A DNA stretch of 64,000 bases from Pseudomonadota bacterium (lineage in GTDB: Bacteria > Pseudomonadota > Alphaproteobacteria > Rhizobiales > Xanthobacteraceae). Made by a program: the position numbers and the translations under genes. Shown here piece after piece: positions 1-8,764 of the stretch. Position 1 is the stretch's first letter. Each line of letters opens with the position of its first letter. The notes beneath the pieces are model-generated. The model saw only the letters and a program-made list of their open reading frames with translations, was not told the DNA's origin and searched no databases. The stretch lies in contig JAFAGM010000042.1 in the NCBI GenBank assembly GCA_023422775.1, positions 24,001 through 88,000 on the forward strand, given 5' to 3'.

Positions 1-1
1 C

Positions 2-475
2 ATCGATTACTCGATGCCGCTGATGACCGGCGTGGAAGCTACGCGATGCATAAAAGGGCATCGGCTGCCAACCGAGATTCTGATCTTTACCGTTCACGAT
101 TCGAATTTGCTTGCGTGGCAAGCGTTTCGCGCCGGCGCCCGTGCGTTTCTGCTGAAGTCCGATGCGAGCAAGATGCTTCTGGCGGCCGTCAGGTCGTTGA
201 TCCTTCACAAGCCGTTCTACGCAGGATCATTTTCGAGCGAATTGAGGAATGCGGAGGACGGGAAGGGCGATCTGAACGAGGTGCTTTCGCCGCGAGAAAG
301 GACGATCGTCAAACTGGTTGCGGAAGGACACAGCAACAAGGTCGTGAGCGCGATCTTGAATCTGAGCATCAAGACCACGGAGACGCATCGAGCGGCCGCC
401 ATGCGAAAGCTGAACATAAATTCCACCGCGGGCCTGGTTCGATACGCGGTTCGCAGCAAGCTTGTGGAGGCATGA
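2..475 (+). CDS. LuxR/NarL-type response regulator, 5' end outside window
   Basis: Reading is open from the window edge, so the start lies upstream. The visible part begins in the receiver domain at the phospho-acceptor motif DYSMP (Asp codon at 5-7), continues through the receiver Lys motif LLKSD, and ends in a LuxR-type helix-turn-helix (LSPRERTIVKLVAEG, then SIKTTETHR). It would be a DNA-binding output of a two-component system. The next gene is a close paralogue in the same order, so the two look like a tandem duplication. No kinase is visible in the window, so the signal is unknown. Confidence 0.88.
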   Translation: MDYSMPLMTGVEATRCIKGHRLPTEILIFTVHDSNLLAWQAFRAGARAFLLKSDASKMLLAAVRSLILHKPFYAGSFSSELRNAEDGKGDLNEVLSPRERTIVKLVAEGHSNKVVSAILNLSIKTTETHRAAAMRKLNINSTAGLVRYAVRSKLVEA

Positions 476-557
476 AGCCGTGTCACATGGATAGCATTGG
501 CACGACAGGGGGTGCCGGTCGTTCATGGTCCGGTGACTCCGGTTATGGGATGTCACC

Positions 558-1193
558 GTGAAGCAAATCCTGATTGCGGACGATCATGAAGTCGTGAGAA
601 CCGGACTTCGCGCGATTGTCGAGACTCGCGCCGACTGGATTGTGTGCGCAGAAGCAGCCGACGGCAAGCAATGTCTCGATCTGGTGTCGAAACTGAAGCC
701 GGATGTAGCCATCGTCGATTACTCGATGCCCGTCCTGAACGGCCTGGAAGTTTGTCGCCGGATCAAGTCTGATCGCCTGCAGACAGGAGTTCTCATCCTC
801 ACCATGTTCGAGGAAGAGAAGATCATGGCGGGCGCGCTCCTGGCCGGCGCGCGAGGGCTGTTGGTGAAATCGGACGCCCGATATCATCTCGTTGCCGCGA
901 TCGAGGCGTTGCTCGACCAGCGCCCTTATCTCACGAGCGCAGCGTTGGAGAAATTGCTGCGTGACTATCTGTCCTTCCGGATGGAGGGGCCGGCTGCGAT
1001 TCTCACGGCGCGCGAGCAGAACGTCGTTCAGCTGATTGCGGAAGGGCACACCAACAGGTCCGCCGGCGCGGTGCTCAATCTCAGCGTGAAGACGGTCGAA
1101 ACGCATCGCGCATCGGCGATGCGTAAACTCAATGTTTCATCGGCGGCCGAACTGGTGCGGTATGCCGTTCGGGCAAAAATGATAACGCCTTGA
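558..1193 (+). CDS. LuxR/NarL-type response regulator
   Basis: Complete 211-residue regulator with a GTG start. The receiver has the acidic pocket ADDH near residue 8, phospho-acceptor Asp54 in VDYSMP and the switch Lys in LVKSD; residues about 145-205 form a LuxR HTH (LTAREQNVVQLIAEG, then SVKTVETHR). It is about half identical to the preceding regulator over the shared part, including the unusual DYSMP box, and follows it by 82 bases. The role is inferred as transcriptional control on phosphorylation; the partner kinase and targets are not visible. Confidence 0.9.
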   Translation: MKQILIADDHEVVRTGLRAIVETRADWIVCAEAADGKQCLDLVSKLKPDVAIVDYSMPVLNGLEVCRRIKSDRLQTGVLILTMFEEEKIMAGALLAGARGLLVKSDARYHLVAAIEALLDQRPYLTSAALEKLLRDYLSFRMEGPAAILTAREQNVVQLIAEGHTNRSAGAVLNLSVKTVETHRASAMRKLNVSSAAELVRYAVRAKMITP

Positions 1194-1269
1194 CGAGTTG
1201 TCTGCAGGGCCAATCGGGCTGCCGGGGTGCTGCAGCGTCGGCAGGCGGAATTTCTATCGACGCCCGGGC

Positions 1270-1314
1270 CTTCGACGTCCAAATCTTCGACGCTCAAGTC
1301 TTCGACGCTCAAGT
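1270..1314. repeat. 15-bp tandem repeat, three units
   Basis: Three consecutive 15-base units beginning CTTCGACG; the second and third are identical and the first differs at a few positions. A partial fourth unit (CTTGG) follows. It lies between the response-regulator gene and the AraC-type gene, in the region before the preferred ATG of the latter. Function is not evident; it could be a simple slippage product. Confidence 0.7.
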
Positions 1315-1383
1315 CTTGGGCTTGCCAAAAGCCGGACCAGAGAGTTGGATCGGATACAAGATCGCTTGTTTGTGGGTCAGTCC

Positions 1384-2394
1384 ATGGAAGCAATACGATT
1401 CTCCACCCGTGAGTTGGCCAGGTCGCGCCAGCTCGATGCCTGGCGGGACTGGTACGCGGGTAGTTTTGAAGTATCCCCGCTTGACGCGCGCGATCGCGGT
1501 TTTGCCGGACAGAGCGAGGCGTGGAAGCTGGATGGAATGGCCCTCGTCAGCGTATCGGCCCCGGCGCTGCGCGCCATGAGGACGAAGTCGCTGATCCGAC
1601 GAGACCCGACCGATCACTGGGTGATCACGATCGGCAAGCGTGCCGCAACCGGTCTCATGCTGGAAAAGGATCAGACGCTGGTGCCGGCCGGCGCGCCGTT
1701 TATTTTGTCACTGGGCGAGTTTTCGGCCAATCAGCGCGATCTCGACGACAGGCTTCAGCTCAACATCGCGCGGGATAGATTCAGTGCTCTCGCGCCGGCG
1801 CTCGACGCAGCGCGGGGCCGAACCTTGAGCACGCCGCTCGGCGGTATGCTGTCGGAATACATCAGGCTATTGGAGCGTCAGCTGCCGGGTTTGGCAGACG
1901 AAGACGTGCGCCGGCTCCCGCAGGCCGTTGCCGCGATGGTCGCCGCGTGCGTGGCGCCGTCGGCGGACCGGACGACTGCCGCACACGCGCAGATCGGCGC
2001 CACCCTCAAGGACAAGGCTCGGCGTTGCATCATCCGCAATTTGCATTCGCCTCGTCTGGGATCGAACATGCTGTGTCGAGAGCTGGGAATGTCGAGGTCC
2101 AGTCTCTATCGGTTGCTGGAATCAGAAGGTGGCGTCAAACAGTACATACAGCATCACCGCCTGGCGGAGAGCTTTGCGCAGCTAAGCGATCCGTCCAATT
2201 CGCGGCCGATTGCCGTCATCGCCGATCAATTGGGGATGCTGGATCCTTCCTCTTTCAGTCGTGCATTCCGGAGGCAGTTCGGCATCAGCCCGACTGATGT
2301 GCGCGAGGCCGCGCGAGCCGGCGTTGCTCCCGCGCTCGCTCCAGCGCGTCCAGATGCATGGGGTGGCGCCGGCGGACTGCTGTCCCGGCTCTAG
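1384..2394 (+). CDS. AraC-family transcriptional regulator
   Basis: 336 residues from the ATG at 1384. The frame stays open back to a TTG at 1198, but that stretch covers the 15-bp repeats and reads as low-complexity, so the ATG is preferred. The N-terminal part resembles the AraC-binding-like ligand or dimer domain; the C-terminal 100 residues carry the double HTH (LGSNMLCRELGMSRSSLYRLL, then IAVIADQLGMLDPSSFSRAFRRQFGISP), the second being the usual AraC signature. A DNA-binding activator or repressor in the cytoplasm; ligand unknown. It is co-directional with the two response regulators and may share their transcript. Confidence 0.88.
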   Translation: MEAIRFSTRELARSRQLDAWRDWYAGSFEVSPLDARDRGFAGQSEAWKLDGMALVSVSAPALRAMRTKSLIRRDPTDHWVITIGKRAATGLMLEKDQTLVPAGAPFILSLGEFSANQRDLDDRLQLNIARDRFSALAPALDAARGRTLSTPLGGMLSEYIRLLERQLPGLADEDVRRLPQAVAAMVAACVAPSADRTTAAHAQIGATLKDKARRCIIRNLHSPRLGSNMLCRELGMSRSSLYRLLESEGGVKQYIQHHRLAESFAQLSDPSNSRPIAVIADQLGMLDPSSFSRAFRRQFGISPTDVREAARAGVAPALAPARPDAWGGAGGLLSRL

Positions 2395-2484
2395 GTTGGG
2401 GCCGTCGCCGTTATCGGCCGGACACGCAAGCCCCGTAGCGTCGGCGCTTATGCGCTCCGGCTGTGCCAATGCGCGCCTTCCAGT

Positions 2485-2940
2485 CTACACCGCCCTGTGA
2501 AAAGCGCCTCGGTCGGGACGGGCATAAGACCGGTTTGCCACCGCGAGCGCGCCGCGCTCGTTGGTTTCGAGAGCGATTTTCTGTGTCAGCATGACGTCGC
2601 CTGCGGCGAGATTGCCATCGGGGCCGAAGCACCATTTGCAAACCAGGCGCCCGTTGCTGCCGAGCTCTTCGATATTGGTCTGGGTGCCGTGATGGATCCG
2701 AAACCGTGTCCCGGTATCGCTGCCGATAACATCGAAAAAGCTGTATCGCTCGAAGCAGGCAAGTTGCTCCGGCGAGAGCCAGTCCTTCAACAGCTTGAGG
2801 GCCCGGCGATCACGTGCCAGGTGAATCGGGTCGGACGTCGAGGCGTAACGCGCCAACGCTACCGAGAGCGTTGACAGCGTCACTGCGGCAATCAGGGCCA
2901 GGATGAACGAGCATACCGCAAGTGCGGCCTGCGCGGTCAT
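2485..2940 (-). CDS. Conserved hypothetical protein with one N-terminal membrane segment
   Basis: 151 residues. Residues about 5-30 form one hydrophobic helix (ALAVCSFILALIAAVTLSTL), giving a signal anchor; the rest is soluble and contains GDVMLTQKIALETNE. I recognise no named domain. It lies 5 bases downstream of the 73-residue gene at 2946-3167 on the same strand, so the two are probably one operon. The end converges on the AraC gene. Confidence 0.7.
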   Translation of the reverse strand: MTAQAALAVCSFILALIAAVTLSTLSVALARYASTSDPIHLARDRRALKLLKDWLSPEQLACFERYSFFDVIGSDTGTRFRIHHGTQTNIEELGSNGRLVCKWCFGPDGNLAAGDVMLTQKIALETNERGALAVANRSYARPDRGAFHRAV

Positions 2941-2945
2941 GTTGG

Positions 2946-3167
2946 TCAGCCACCGACGAGGCGCGGATAAAACAGGGTTTCCTCCGCCGTCGGATCGAAA
3001 CTGCGGATAACCCGCTGCTCGCCGGGGCCTGTGCGCGTCGCTGCCGTAAAGCCTGCGCCGGTCAATTCCATGAAACGCCGCTCGGCCTTTGCGACCGCAG
3101 CGCGATCGCTGGCATCGAATGTGTGCCGGGTGTCGCCAGTACGGTCCATCACGATCTGGGTTGCCAT
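2946..3167 (-). CDS. Conserved small hypothetical protein
   Basis: 73 residues from ATG 3167, which has a GGAG ribosome site about 8 bases upstream; the frame is open further to 3281 but without such support. The protein begins MATQIVMDRTGDTRH and ends in FYPRLVGG. It is a charged, soluble small protein of a type I recognise from Bradyrhizobium genomes, without assigned function. First gene of a probable two-gene operon with the membrane-anchored protein at 2485-2940. Confidence 0.7.
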   Translation of the reverse strand: MATQIVMDRTGDTRHTFDASDRAAVAKAERRFMELTGAGFTAATRTGPGEQRVIRSFDPTAEETLFYPRLVGG

Positions 3168-3524
3168 GCCAAACACTCCGCTTCCGGCTCTCCGAGCCGG
3201 GGTTTGCCGTGCGCCCCCAAGCTGTATTCTGTTCCAGAACGGCGCGATGTTGAAGATGGTTCCTTGCATGCCTGCAATCAAATGCTGGGCAACGCCGTTG
3301 TTGCTGGCGACGGTCCGGATCCGGCCGGGTGAAACCGGGGAGTGACCGGTAGCGGGCTTATCCTGCGCGACCGCAGGATCGGCCAGGGGCGGATTTTCCC
3401 GGCTGGCTTGAATGAAATCAGTAAGTTGATGTTAACAAAGCCTTAAGCCCGCCAATCCAAGATTCAAGCGCGCAAGCGAGGGCGCTTCGCGGCTGTTTCG
3501 TTGAGGCCAAAGAGAATTTCCTGG
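3168..3524. other. Intergenic region upstream of the TPR gene
   Basis: 357 bases between divergent genes. It holds a short perfect hairpin (CCGGCTC-TCC-GAGCCGG, 3184-3200) in the leader of the minus-strand operon, and a CtrA-type box at 3432-3446 near the plus-strand start. The remainder shows no convincing gene. Confidence 0.6.
3432..3446. promoter_or_regulatory. Predicted CtrA binding site (TTAA-N7-TTAA)
   Basis: The sequence TTAACAAAGCCTTAA matches the alphaproteobacterial CtrA consensus exactly, about 80 bases before the TPR gene start. A second perfect box lies upstream of flgB in this window. Known: CtrA controls flagellar and cell-cycle genes. Inferred: the TPR protein belongs to the same regulon. 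Confidence 0.6.
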
Positions 3525-6500
3525 ATGGGGCGACGGGCTGCCATTGAAATCGGGTCGCCGGGCCGCGCATTGGCGCGGACGGCATCGCGTTGCTTCGGCC
3601 TTCCCTTTAGCCGTTCCTTCGGCAGTTTCCCCGGCAGTTTCCTTGGCAGTTTCCTGGGCATGGCCCTGCTGCTCGCTGGCCTGACCTTGTCTCAGCCCTG
3701 CCGCGCCGACGACCCGGTACGGGGCGAGGCGACATTCTCCTCCGCCGGCGGTTTCGCCCGGCTGGTGTTGAAACTCGCCGAGGACGTCGAGTCCGAGGTG
3801 TCGACGGCGGGGTCGATCATCATCATCCACTTCAAGCGCCCGGTGGATATTCCCGTCGATAAATTGTCGGACGCTGTGCCCGACTATGTCGGTTCCGCGC
3901 GGCGCGACCCCGACGGCACCGCGATCCGGCTGTCGCTGGCGCGGCGGGCGACTGTCAACACCATGACGGCAGGAGAGCGGATCTTCGTGGATTTTCTGCC
4001 CGATAGCTGGACCGGGCCGCCGCCGCCGCTTCCCACCGAAGTCATTCGCGAACTGGCGGCGAGGGCGAGGGCCGCCGAGCGGGCGCTTCGCGCGCAACTG
4101 GCGGTCGCCGCTGCCAAAAAGAAGCCGCCGGTCCGGGTTCGCGCTCTGGTGCAGCCGACCTTCGTGCGCTTCGTGTTCGAGATGCCTGACGGTGTCAATG
4201 TGTCGTCGGTCCTGAACGACCAGAAGCTGACGCTGCAGTTCAATAACGTGCTCAGTTTCGATCTGGCGGACGCCAAGGTGGCAGCGCCGCCGAACGTCGC
4301 CTCGATCAGCCAGCGGGCCGATGCTGAATCGTCCGCCGTCGATATCGTGCTGATCGGCGAGGTCGATGTGCATTCGTTCCGCGAGGAAAGGAACTATGTG
4401 ATCGACGTCGCCTTCCAGCAGGCGGAAAAGCCGGCGCCGCCGGAGCAGCAGGCCGCGGCGCCCGATATCCCCCCGAATTCCCTTGCCAAGCCGCAGCCCG
4501 CCGCGCGGGCTTCCCGCGACAAGCGGCTGAAGGAAGCGATGCCGGCGCAGCAGCCGGCGGAGCCTGCGCCCGTCACCTCGGAGCAGATCGCCGAGCAGGC
4601 CAGGATCGAGATCAGGCCCGGGCAGGCGACGGAAGCGCCTGAAAAGACTCCGGCCGCAACAGAAACAACCCCGCCGGCCGCCGACAAGGCAGCGCCGTTG
4701 ATCGAGAACGCAGCGCCTGCAATAGCCTTGCCCGTGCAGGCCGCGAAGCCCGCGCCGCCGGCGATATCGGCTCCGCCGCAGGAGAGCGCTGAAAAGAACA
4801 AGACCGCTTCCGTCGAGGCGAGGCGCGACAGCGACGCCCTGCGCATGACGTTCACCTTTGCCGCGCCGACGCCAGCGGCGCTGTTCCGCCGGGCCGACGC
4901 CGTGTGGCTGGTGTTCGACCAGGCCACGCCGATCGATGTCGAGCCGATCCGTGCCAAGGGCGGATCCGTCATTGGCGATGTCAGCCGGCTGCCGCTGGAG
5001 AAGGGGCAGGCCATCCGCATTCGCCTCAACCGGCCGCAGATTCCCTCGCTCGAGAGCGAAGGCCACGCCAACGGCACGGAGTGGACGCTGACTTTGGCCG
5101 ATCGCGGCCAGGATCCGCCGCTGCCGCTGACGGTGTTGCGCAACATCACCGATCCCGCGCTCGCCAGCGTCAGCGTGCCGCTGGCCAATCCGGGTGCGAT
5201 GCACCGGCTGATCGATCCCGACGCCGGCGATGCGTTCGTCGTCGTCACCGCGCCGCCGCCGACCCGTGGCCTCATCAAGCGACAGGACTTCGTGGAACTG
5301 TCGCTGCTCGAATCCGTCCACGGCGTGGTGGTTCATCCGAACTCCGACGATGTCACCGCCGAGGTCGGCGCCGACAAGGTGATGCTCGGCCGGCCGGGCG
5401 GATTGACGCTGTCGTCGGCCGACGTCGCCGCCGAGCGTGCCACCGCCGCGGTGCGGCCGCTGTTCGACGCCGATGAGTGGCGCAAGAACCGCGACGAAAA
5501 GTTCTTGCCGCGGTTGGATGCGCTGATCAAGGCGGCTTCCGCCATGCCGCCGGAACAGAAGACGTCGGTCCGTCTCGAACTCGCCAATTTCTACATGGCG
5601 CGCGGGATGTACCAGGAGGCGCGGGGCGTCACCAACCTCATTCTCTCCGAGACCAGGCAGGGCACCGAAGAGGCCGCCGTCCTGATGGTGCACGCGATCG
5701 CCAGTATCCTGATCGGCCATCCCGAGCGGGCGCTGAAGGATCTCGCCAGTCCTGCGATCGGCAACGGCTACGACGCCCAATTGTGGAAGGGCTTTGCCTT
5801 CGCAAGGCAGGAAAAATGGGCCGAAGCGCGGGAAAAGTTCAAGAACTCCGAATTCTCGATCGCTTCGCTGCCGCTGGAACTGCAACGCCTCGTGACCCTC
5901 GATTCGATGCGGGCAGCGCTCGAGGTGAAGGATTATGCGGGCGCCGCGCGCCGGCGCAGCGAACTGGACGTGATCGGCGTTCCCGCCGACATGAAGCCTG
6001 AGCTTGCCGTGCTGCGCGGGCGTCTGGCCGAGGCGCTGGGACACGACAAGGACGCGGTCGACGCTTACAGGTTTGCGGCATACTCCAGCGACCGGCAGGC
6101 TTCGGCCGAAGCGAGGCTGCTCGGAGCGCTGCTGAGCCACAAGCGCGGCGAACTCGGCCAGGCCGAGCTGCTGCGCGAACTGGAGACGCTGTCGGCGATC
6201 TGGCGCGGCGACGCGATCGAGTTGATGACGCTGAACAGGATGGCGCAGATCTACGCCGACACCGGACGCTATGTCGACTCTCTCTCGGCCGCCAAGACCG
6301 CGACGAGGATGCAGCCCAATTCCGAACTGGCGCGTCAGAGCCAGGACGGTGCGTCCGCACTGTTCGCGCAGCTCTTTCTCAGCCCGAAGGGCGAGGACAT
6401 GAAGCCGGTCGATGCGCTCGCCATGTTCTACGAATATCGCGAACTGACCCCGATCGGCCGGCGCGGCGACGAAATGATCCGGCGTCTGGCGGAACGGCTG

Positions 6501-7250
6501 GCCGCGATCGACCTGCTCGACCAGGCCGCCGAGCTGTTGCAATATCAGGTCGACAAGCGGCTTGAAGGCGCGGCGCGCGCCCAGGTGGCCGCGCGGCTGG
6601 CCATGGTTTACCTGACCAACCGCAAGCCGGACCGGGCGATCGCGGCGCTGCGCTCGACGCGGATCGCCGATCTCTCCGGCGAACTGAGGCAGCAGCGGCT
6701 CCTGCTGGAGGCCCGGGCCCAGAGCGACGTCGGTCGCCACGACCTCGCGCTCGACATCGTGTCCAACATCACCGGCCGCGAGGCGGTCCGGCTGCGCGCT
6801 GACATCTACTGGGCGCAGCGGCAGTGGCGCGAGGCCTCCGAACAGATCGAACTGTACTACGGCGACCGCTGGCGCGATTTCAAACCGCTGAACGCGGCCG
6901 AGAAGGGCGACGTGATCCGCGCCGTGGTAGGCTACGCGCTGGCCGAGGATGCGATCGGTCTGGCGCGCTTCCGCGAAAAATTCGCTCCGCTGATGTCGGG
7001 CGAGGCCGACCGGCTGTCGTTCGACACCGCGAGCAAGCCGGCCGCCTCCAACAGCGCCGAATTCGCCCTGATCGCCAGGATGGCGGCCAGCGTCGATACG
7101 CTCGACGGCTTCATCCGCGAAATGAAGATCCGCTTTCCGGACGCCACGGCGCGTGCGCCGCAATCGCCGGAAATCACCAGGGGCGAGCCGGTCCATACCG
7201 GCTCCCTGCCGGCGATCGCCGGCCGGAAACAGGCCGGCGTGGCGAGGTAG
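3525..7250 (+). CDS. Large exported TPR protein with AMIN-like N-terminal domains
   Basis: About 1,241 residues from ATG 3525 (a TTG at 3501 is the other option, ATG 3660 a shorter one). It has a long N-terminal leader with a hydrophobic core (MALLLAGLTLSQPCRA) ending near 3710, so it is exported. Two beta-rich AMIN-like segments follow, then an Ala/Pro-rich linker (about 4430-4800), a third beta-rich segment, and a helical C-terminal half with repeated TPR-like units (for example ARLAMVYLTNRKPDRAIAALRS). It is a predicted periplasmic or envelope scaffold. The CtrA box upstream and the flagellar block downstream suggest a motility or polarity link; function is unproven. Confidence 0.85.
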   Translation: MGRRAAIEIGSPGRALARTASRCFGLPFSRSFGSFPGSFLGSFLGMALLLAGLTLSQPCRADDPVRGEATFSSAGGFARLVLKLAEDVESEVSTAGSIIIIHFKRPVDIPVDKLSDAVPDYVGSARRDPDGTAIRLSLARRATVNTMTAGERIFVDFLPDSWTGPPPPLPTEVIRELAARARAAERALRAQLAVAAAKKKPPVRVRALVQPTFVRFVFEMPDGVNVSSVLNDQKLTLQFNNVLSFDLADAKVAAPPNVASISQRADAESSAVDIVLIGEVDVHSFREERNYVIDVAFQQAEKPAPPEQQAAAPDIPPNSLAKPQPAARASRDKRLKEAMPAQQPAEPAPVTSEQIAEQARIEIRPGQATEAPEKTPAATETTPPAADKAAPLIENAAPAIALPVQAAKPAPPAISAPPQESAEKNKTASVEARRDSDALRMTFTFAAPTPAALFRRADAVWLVFDQATPIDVEPIRAKGGSVIGDVSRLPLEKGQAIRIRLNRPQIPSLESEGHANGTEWTLTLADRGQDPPLPLTVLRNITDPALASVSVPLANPGAMHRLIDPDAGDAFVVVTAPPPTRGLIKRQDFVELSLLESVHGVVVHPNSDDVTAEVGADKVMLGRPGGLTLSSADVAAERATAAVRPLFDADEWRKNRDEKFLPRLDALIKAASAMPPEQKTSVRLELANFYMARGMYQEARGVTNLILSETRQGTEEAAVLMVHAIASILIGHPERALKDLASPAIGNGYDAQLWKGFAFARQEKWAEAREKFKNSEFSIASLPLELQRLVTLDSMRAALEVKDYAGAARRRSELDVIGVPADMKPELAVLRGRLAEALGHDKDAVDAYRFAAYSSDRQASAEARLLGALLSHKRGELGQAELLRELETLSAIWRGDAIELMTLNRMAQIYADTGRYVDSLSAAKTATRMQPNSELARQSQDGASALFAQLFLSPKGEDMKPVDALAMFYEYRELTPIGRRGDEMIRRLAERLAAIDLLDQAAELLQYQVDKRLEGAARAQVAARLAMVYLTNRKPDRAIAALRSTRIADLSGELRQQRLLLEARAQSDVGRHDLALDIVSNITGREAVRLRADIYWAQRQWREASEQIELYYGDRWRDFKPLNAAEKGDVIRAVVGYALAEDAIGLARFREKFAPLMSGEADRLSFDTASKPAASNSAEFALIARMAASVDTLDGFIREMKIRFPDATARAPQSPEITRGEPVHTGSLPAIAGRKQAGVAR
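3613..3660 (+). repeat. Four 12-bp tandem repeats in a signal-peptide coding region
   Basis: Four 12-base units of the form GTTTCCxxGGCA run in frame and encode repeated Ser-Phe-Gly/Pro-Gly. They sit immediately before the hydrophobic core of the TPR protein's export signal, so unit gain or loss would lengthen or shorten the leader by four residues without a frameshift. Confidence 0.7.
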
Positions 7251-7568
7251 CAACCTCGTCCGGCGAAGATGCCCGCCGGAAAGGTGACTTCCCGGCGGTA
7301 TCGACATCTGTAGGGTCTAACGAAAACCTGCCCCGGACTTGATCCGCGGCTGATGCGGTCCGCATGGCAATCAGGCTTGCGCCGATTTGTCCGCGGTAGA
7401 AAAAGCTCGTTAAAGCAGGAATTTAGAGCTTCGGTTCTGATTCAATCAGAACCGAAAATGCTCCAGCTCCGAGCAAATCGGAGGTTGCCGTCTGAGTGGG
7501 CATGTCCGCCGGCGCGTCGACTGGCGGACGTCAGCACCCCCGGCGGATAATGTCCGCCAGGCATCAAA
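7251..7568. other. Intergenic region with palindromic repeat
   Basis: 318 bases after the TPR gene. A 7-bp inverted repeat (7273-7279 with 7292-7298) without a T-run may be a weak terminator. The palindromic repeat at 7424-7465 is listed separately. No gene is supported. Confidence 0.5.
7424..7465. repeat. Intergenic palindromic repeat, copy 1
   Basis: A 23-base perfect palindrome (7432-7454; arm CGGTTCTGATT around a central C) is framed by TAGAGCT on one side and ATGCTCCA on the other. A second member with the same outline but changed stem bases lies at 12697-12802. Repeats of this form are frequent between genes in Bradyrhizobium as far as I recognise; their function is unknown. Confidence 0.65.
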
Positions 7569-7814
7569 TCACCTTGGATGAATCCCGTTTCTACGGATGA
7601 GGTCCGACAACTGGACCAGAAGCTCCCGAAGCCGGGCATTTTCCTCAAGCAGCGCGTTTGTTTCGTCGGCACGCTCGTCGACACAATCCGTCGGTCCGTC
7701 CCCCTGAAGGGCCGGCCCAAGTAGCGAAAGCGCGTCGTCGGCAGATTCGTCAGCCCAGAGTGAGGGTTCGCTGCGGCGGATACGCTTAGTATGCGGCGGA
7801 TGATCTATGCGCAT
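7569..7814 (-). CDS. Small coiled-coil protein, LLEENARLR family (paralogue 1)
   Basis: 81 residues. The C-terminal half contains LLEENARLRELLVQLSDLI, with Leu and Asn spaced as in a coiled coil. The same core (LLEENARLRxLxxQLSxL) preceded by a related acidic segment is found in the plus-strand protein at 9215-9532, so these are paralogues 1.4 kb apart and oppositely oriented. No catalytic residues are seen; a dimerising adaptor is possible. No known domain is recognised. Confidence 0.65.
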   Translation of the reverse strand: MRIDHPPHTKRIRRSEPSLWADESADDALSLLGPALQGDGPTDCVDERADETNALLEENARLRELLVQLSDLIRRNGIHPR

Positions 7815-8024
7815 GATTGATACTCCAATTTCAAATACCCGAACGCGCCCCCAGTCGCTTTGTTCGCGCGGCGAGAGTGAGGTGAGTCGCCCGGCGAATT
7901 TGCGACTAAAATTGGAATCGCCGCGCGCCGACCCTGGCGTGAAAGCGGCGTCATTGCGGCGAGTCTGTTTTGAAAATGCAGCCTGCGCGGCTACCTTGAA
8001 GAAAATACAGCTTAAGCGTGGCCT

Positions 8025-8273
8025 CTAGTGGACCAGCTTGGCCAGTTGATAAAGTGCGTAAATGACTTCAAGTCCGAGGAGAACAAGCGCCGCATTCATC
8101 AGATAAAAATTGAAGTGCATCAGAGACTTGAAACCAAATGCTTCCTGCGGCCCGAGCGGATGTCGCGCGAGGTCGTGAACCAAAGCCAATACGCGTCGGA
8201 AAGGGCGAACAACCGGCGAAGGCTTCGCCGGCGAAGGAAACAGAAGGCTTCCGCCGCCGCGGAAGTGATACAT
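8025..8273 (-). CDS. Small membrane protein
   Basis: 82 residues from ATG 8273, with AGAGG about 10 bases before it. The N-terminal part is basic and proline-containing; the last 33 residues form one hydrophobic helix (FYLMNAALVLLGLEVIYAL) ending KLVH, so a C-terminally anchored inner-membrane protein is likely. It follows the 32-residue membrane peptide gene (8332-8430) by 58 bases on the same strand. No family is recognised, and overlapping frames exist, so the call is moderate. Confidence 0.5.
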   Translation of the reverse strand: MYHFRGGGSLLFPSPAKPSPVVRPFRRVLALVHDLARHPLGPQEAFGFKSLMHFNFYLMNAALVLLGLEVIYALYQLAKLVH

Positions 8274-8331
8274 TTGTCGAGAACCTCTTCTTTGTCGGAG
8301 GTTTCGGATTCGACTGTAGCTACCTGCCTGT

Positions 8332-8430
8332 TTACGCACCGTAGACAATTTTGATTGCCCACAGCACGACGACGATGGCCGTTACCAGCGTGGCCGCCGT
8401 CAGTACACTTTCTAAGGAAGCGACTCTCAT
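8332..8430 (-). CDS. 32-residue single-pass membrane peptide
   Basis: Short gene starting at ATG 8430 with GGAGAG ribosome site about 6 bases upstream and ending at TAA 8332. The product begins MRVASLESV, has one hydrophobic helix (LTAATLVTAIVVVLWAIKIV) and ends YGA. Size and layout resemble small accessory subunits of membrane complexes, but I cannot assign a partner. The next gene downstream also encodes a small membrane protein. Confidence 0.55.
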   Translation of the reverse strand: MRVASLESVLTAATLVTAIVVVLWAIKIVYGA

Positions 8431-8764
8431 ACTAACTCTCCGCTTCCCAGCCCCACTAGCGGTCTAGTTGATTCGTTGATTCAACTGCAATTGCGCGGTC
8501 GCAACGCCATGAACGCTGTTGGCGAGTGTGATTTGTGCGCCACACATCCCCCGCAAGATCCCGGATAATCGGGCTTGTTCTGCGCCTTCGGCCAGGCCTC
8601 AGGGACGGTCGGGAGATGATTTGCAGGCGGCCTTCGCGGCGCGGGCGGCCTCCATCCGCCTCACGGGCGATGGACCGCCCTGGCGAGGAACGTCACGCAG
8701 CAGCGCTCATCCGCTCGCGGGAAAAAGGCCCGGCAGCGTAAATGCCCTGTTCGGATGACGTGGA
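8431..8764. other. Intergenic region without recognised content
   Basis: 334 bases between two minus-strand genes. It must hold the promoter of the 32-residue peptide gene, but I see no clear motif, repeat or supported reading frame. Confidence 0.4.

Noticed and set aside
1198..1383. TTG-initiated N-terminal extension of the AraC gene
   Set aside because: The extension translates the 15-bp repeats into low-complexity sequence; the ATG at 1384 begins the conserved domain.
3432..7307. 1,291-codon open frame on the minus strand
   Set aside because: It is the exact antisense of the TPR gene; its product is Arg/Gly/Pro/His-rich without domains, as expected from GC-rich third-position bias.
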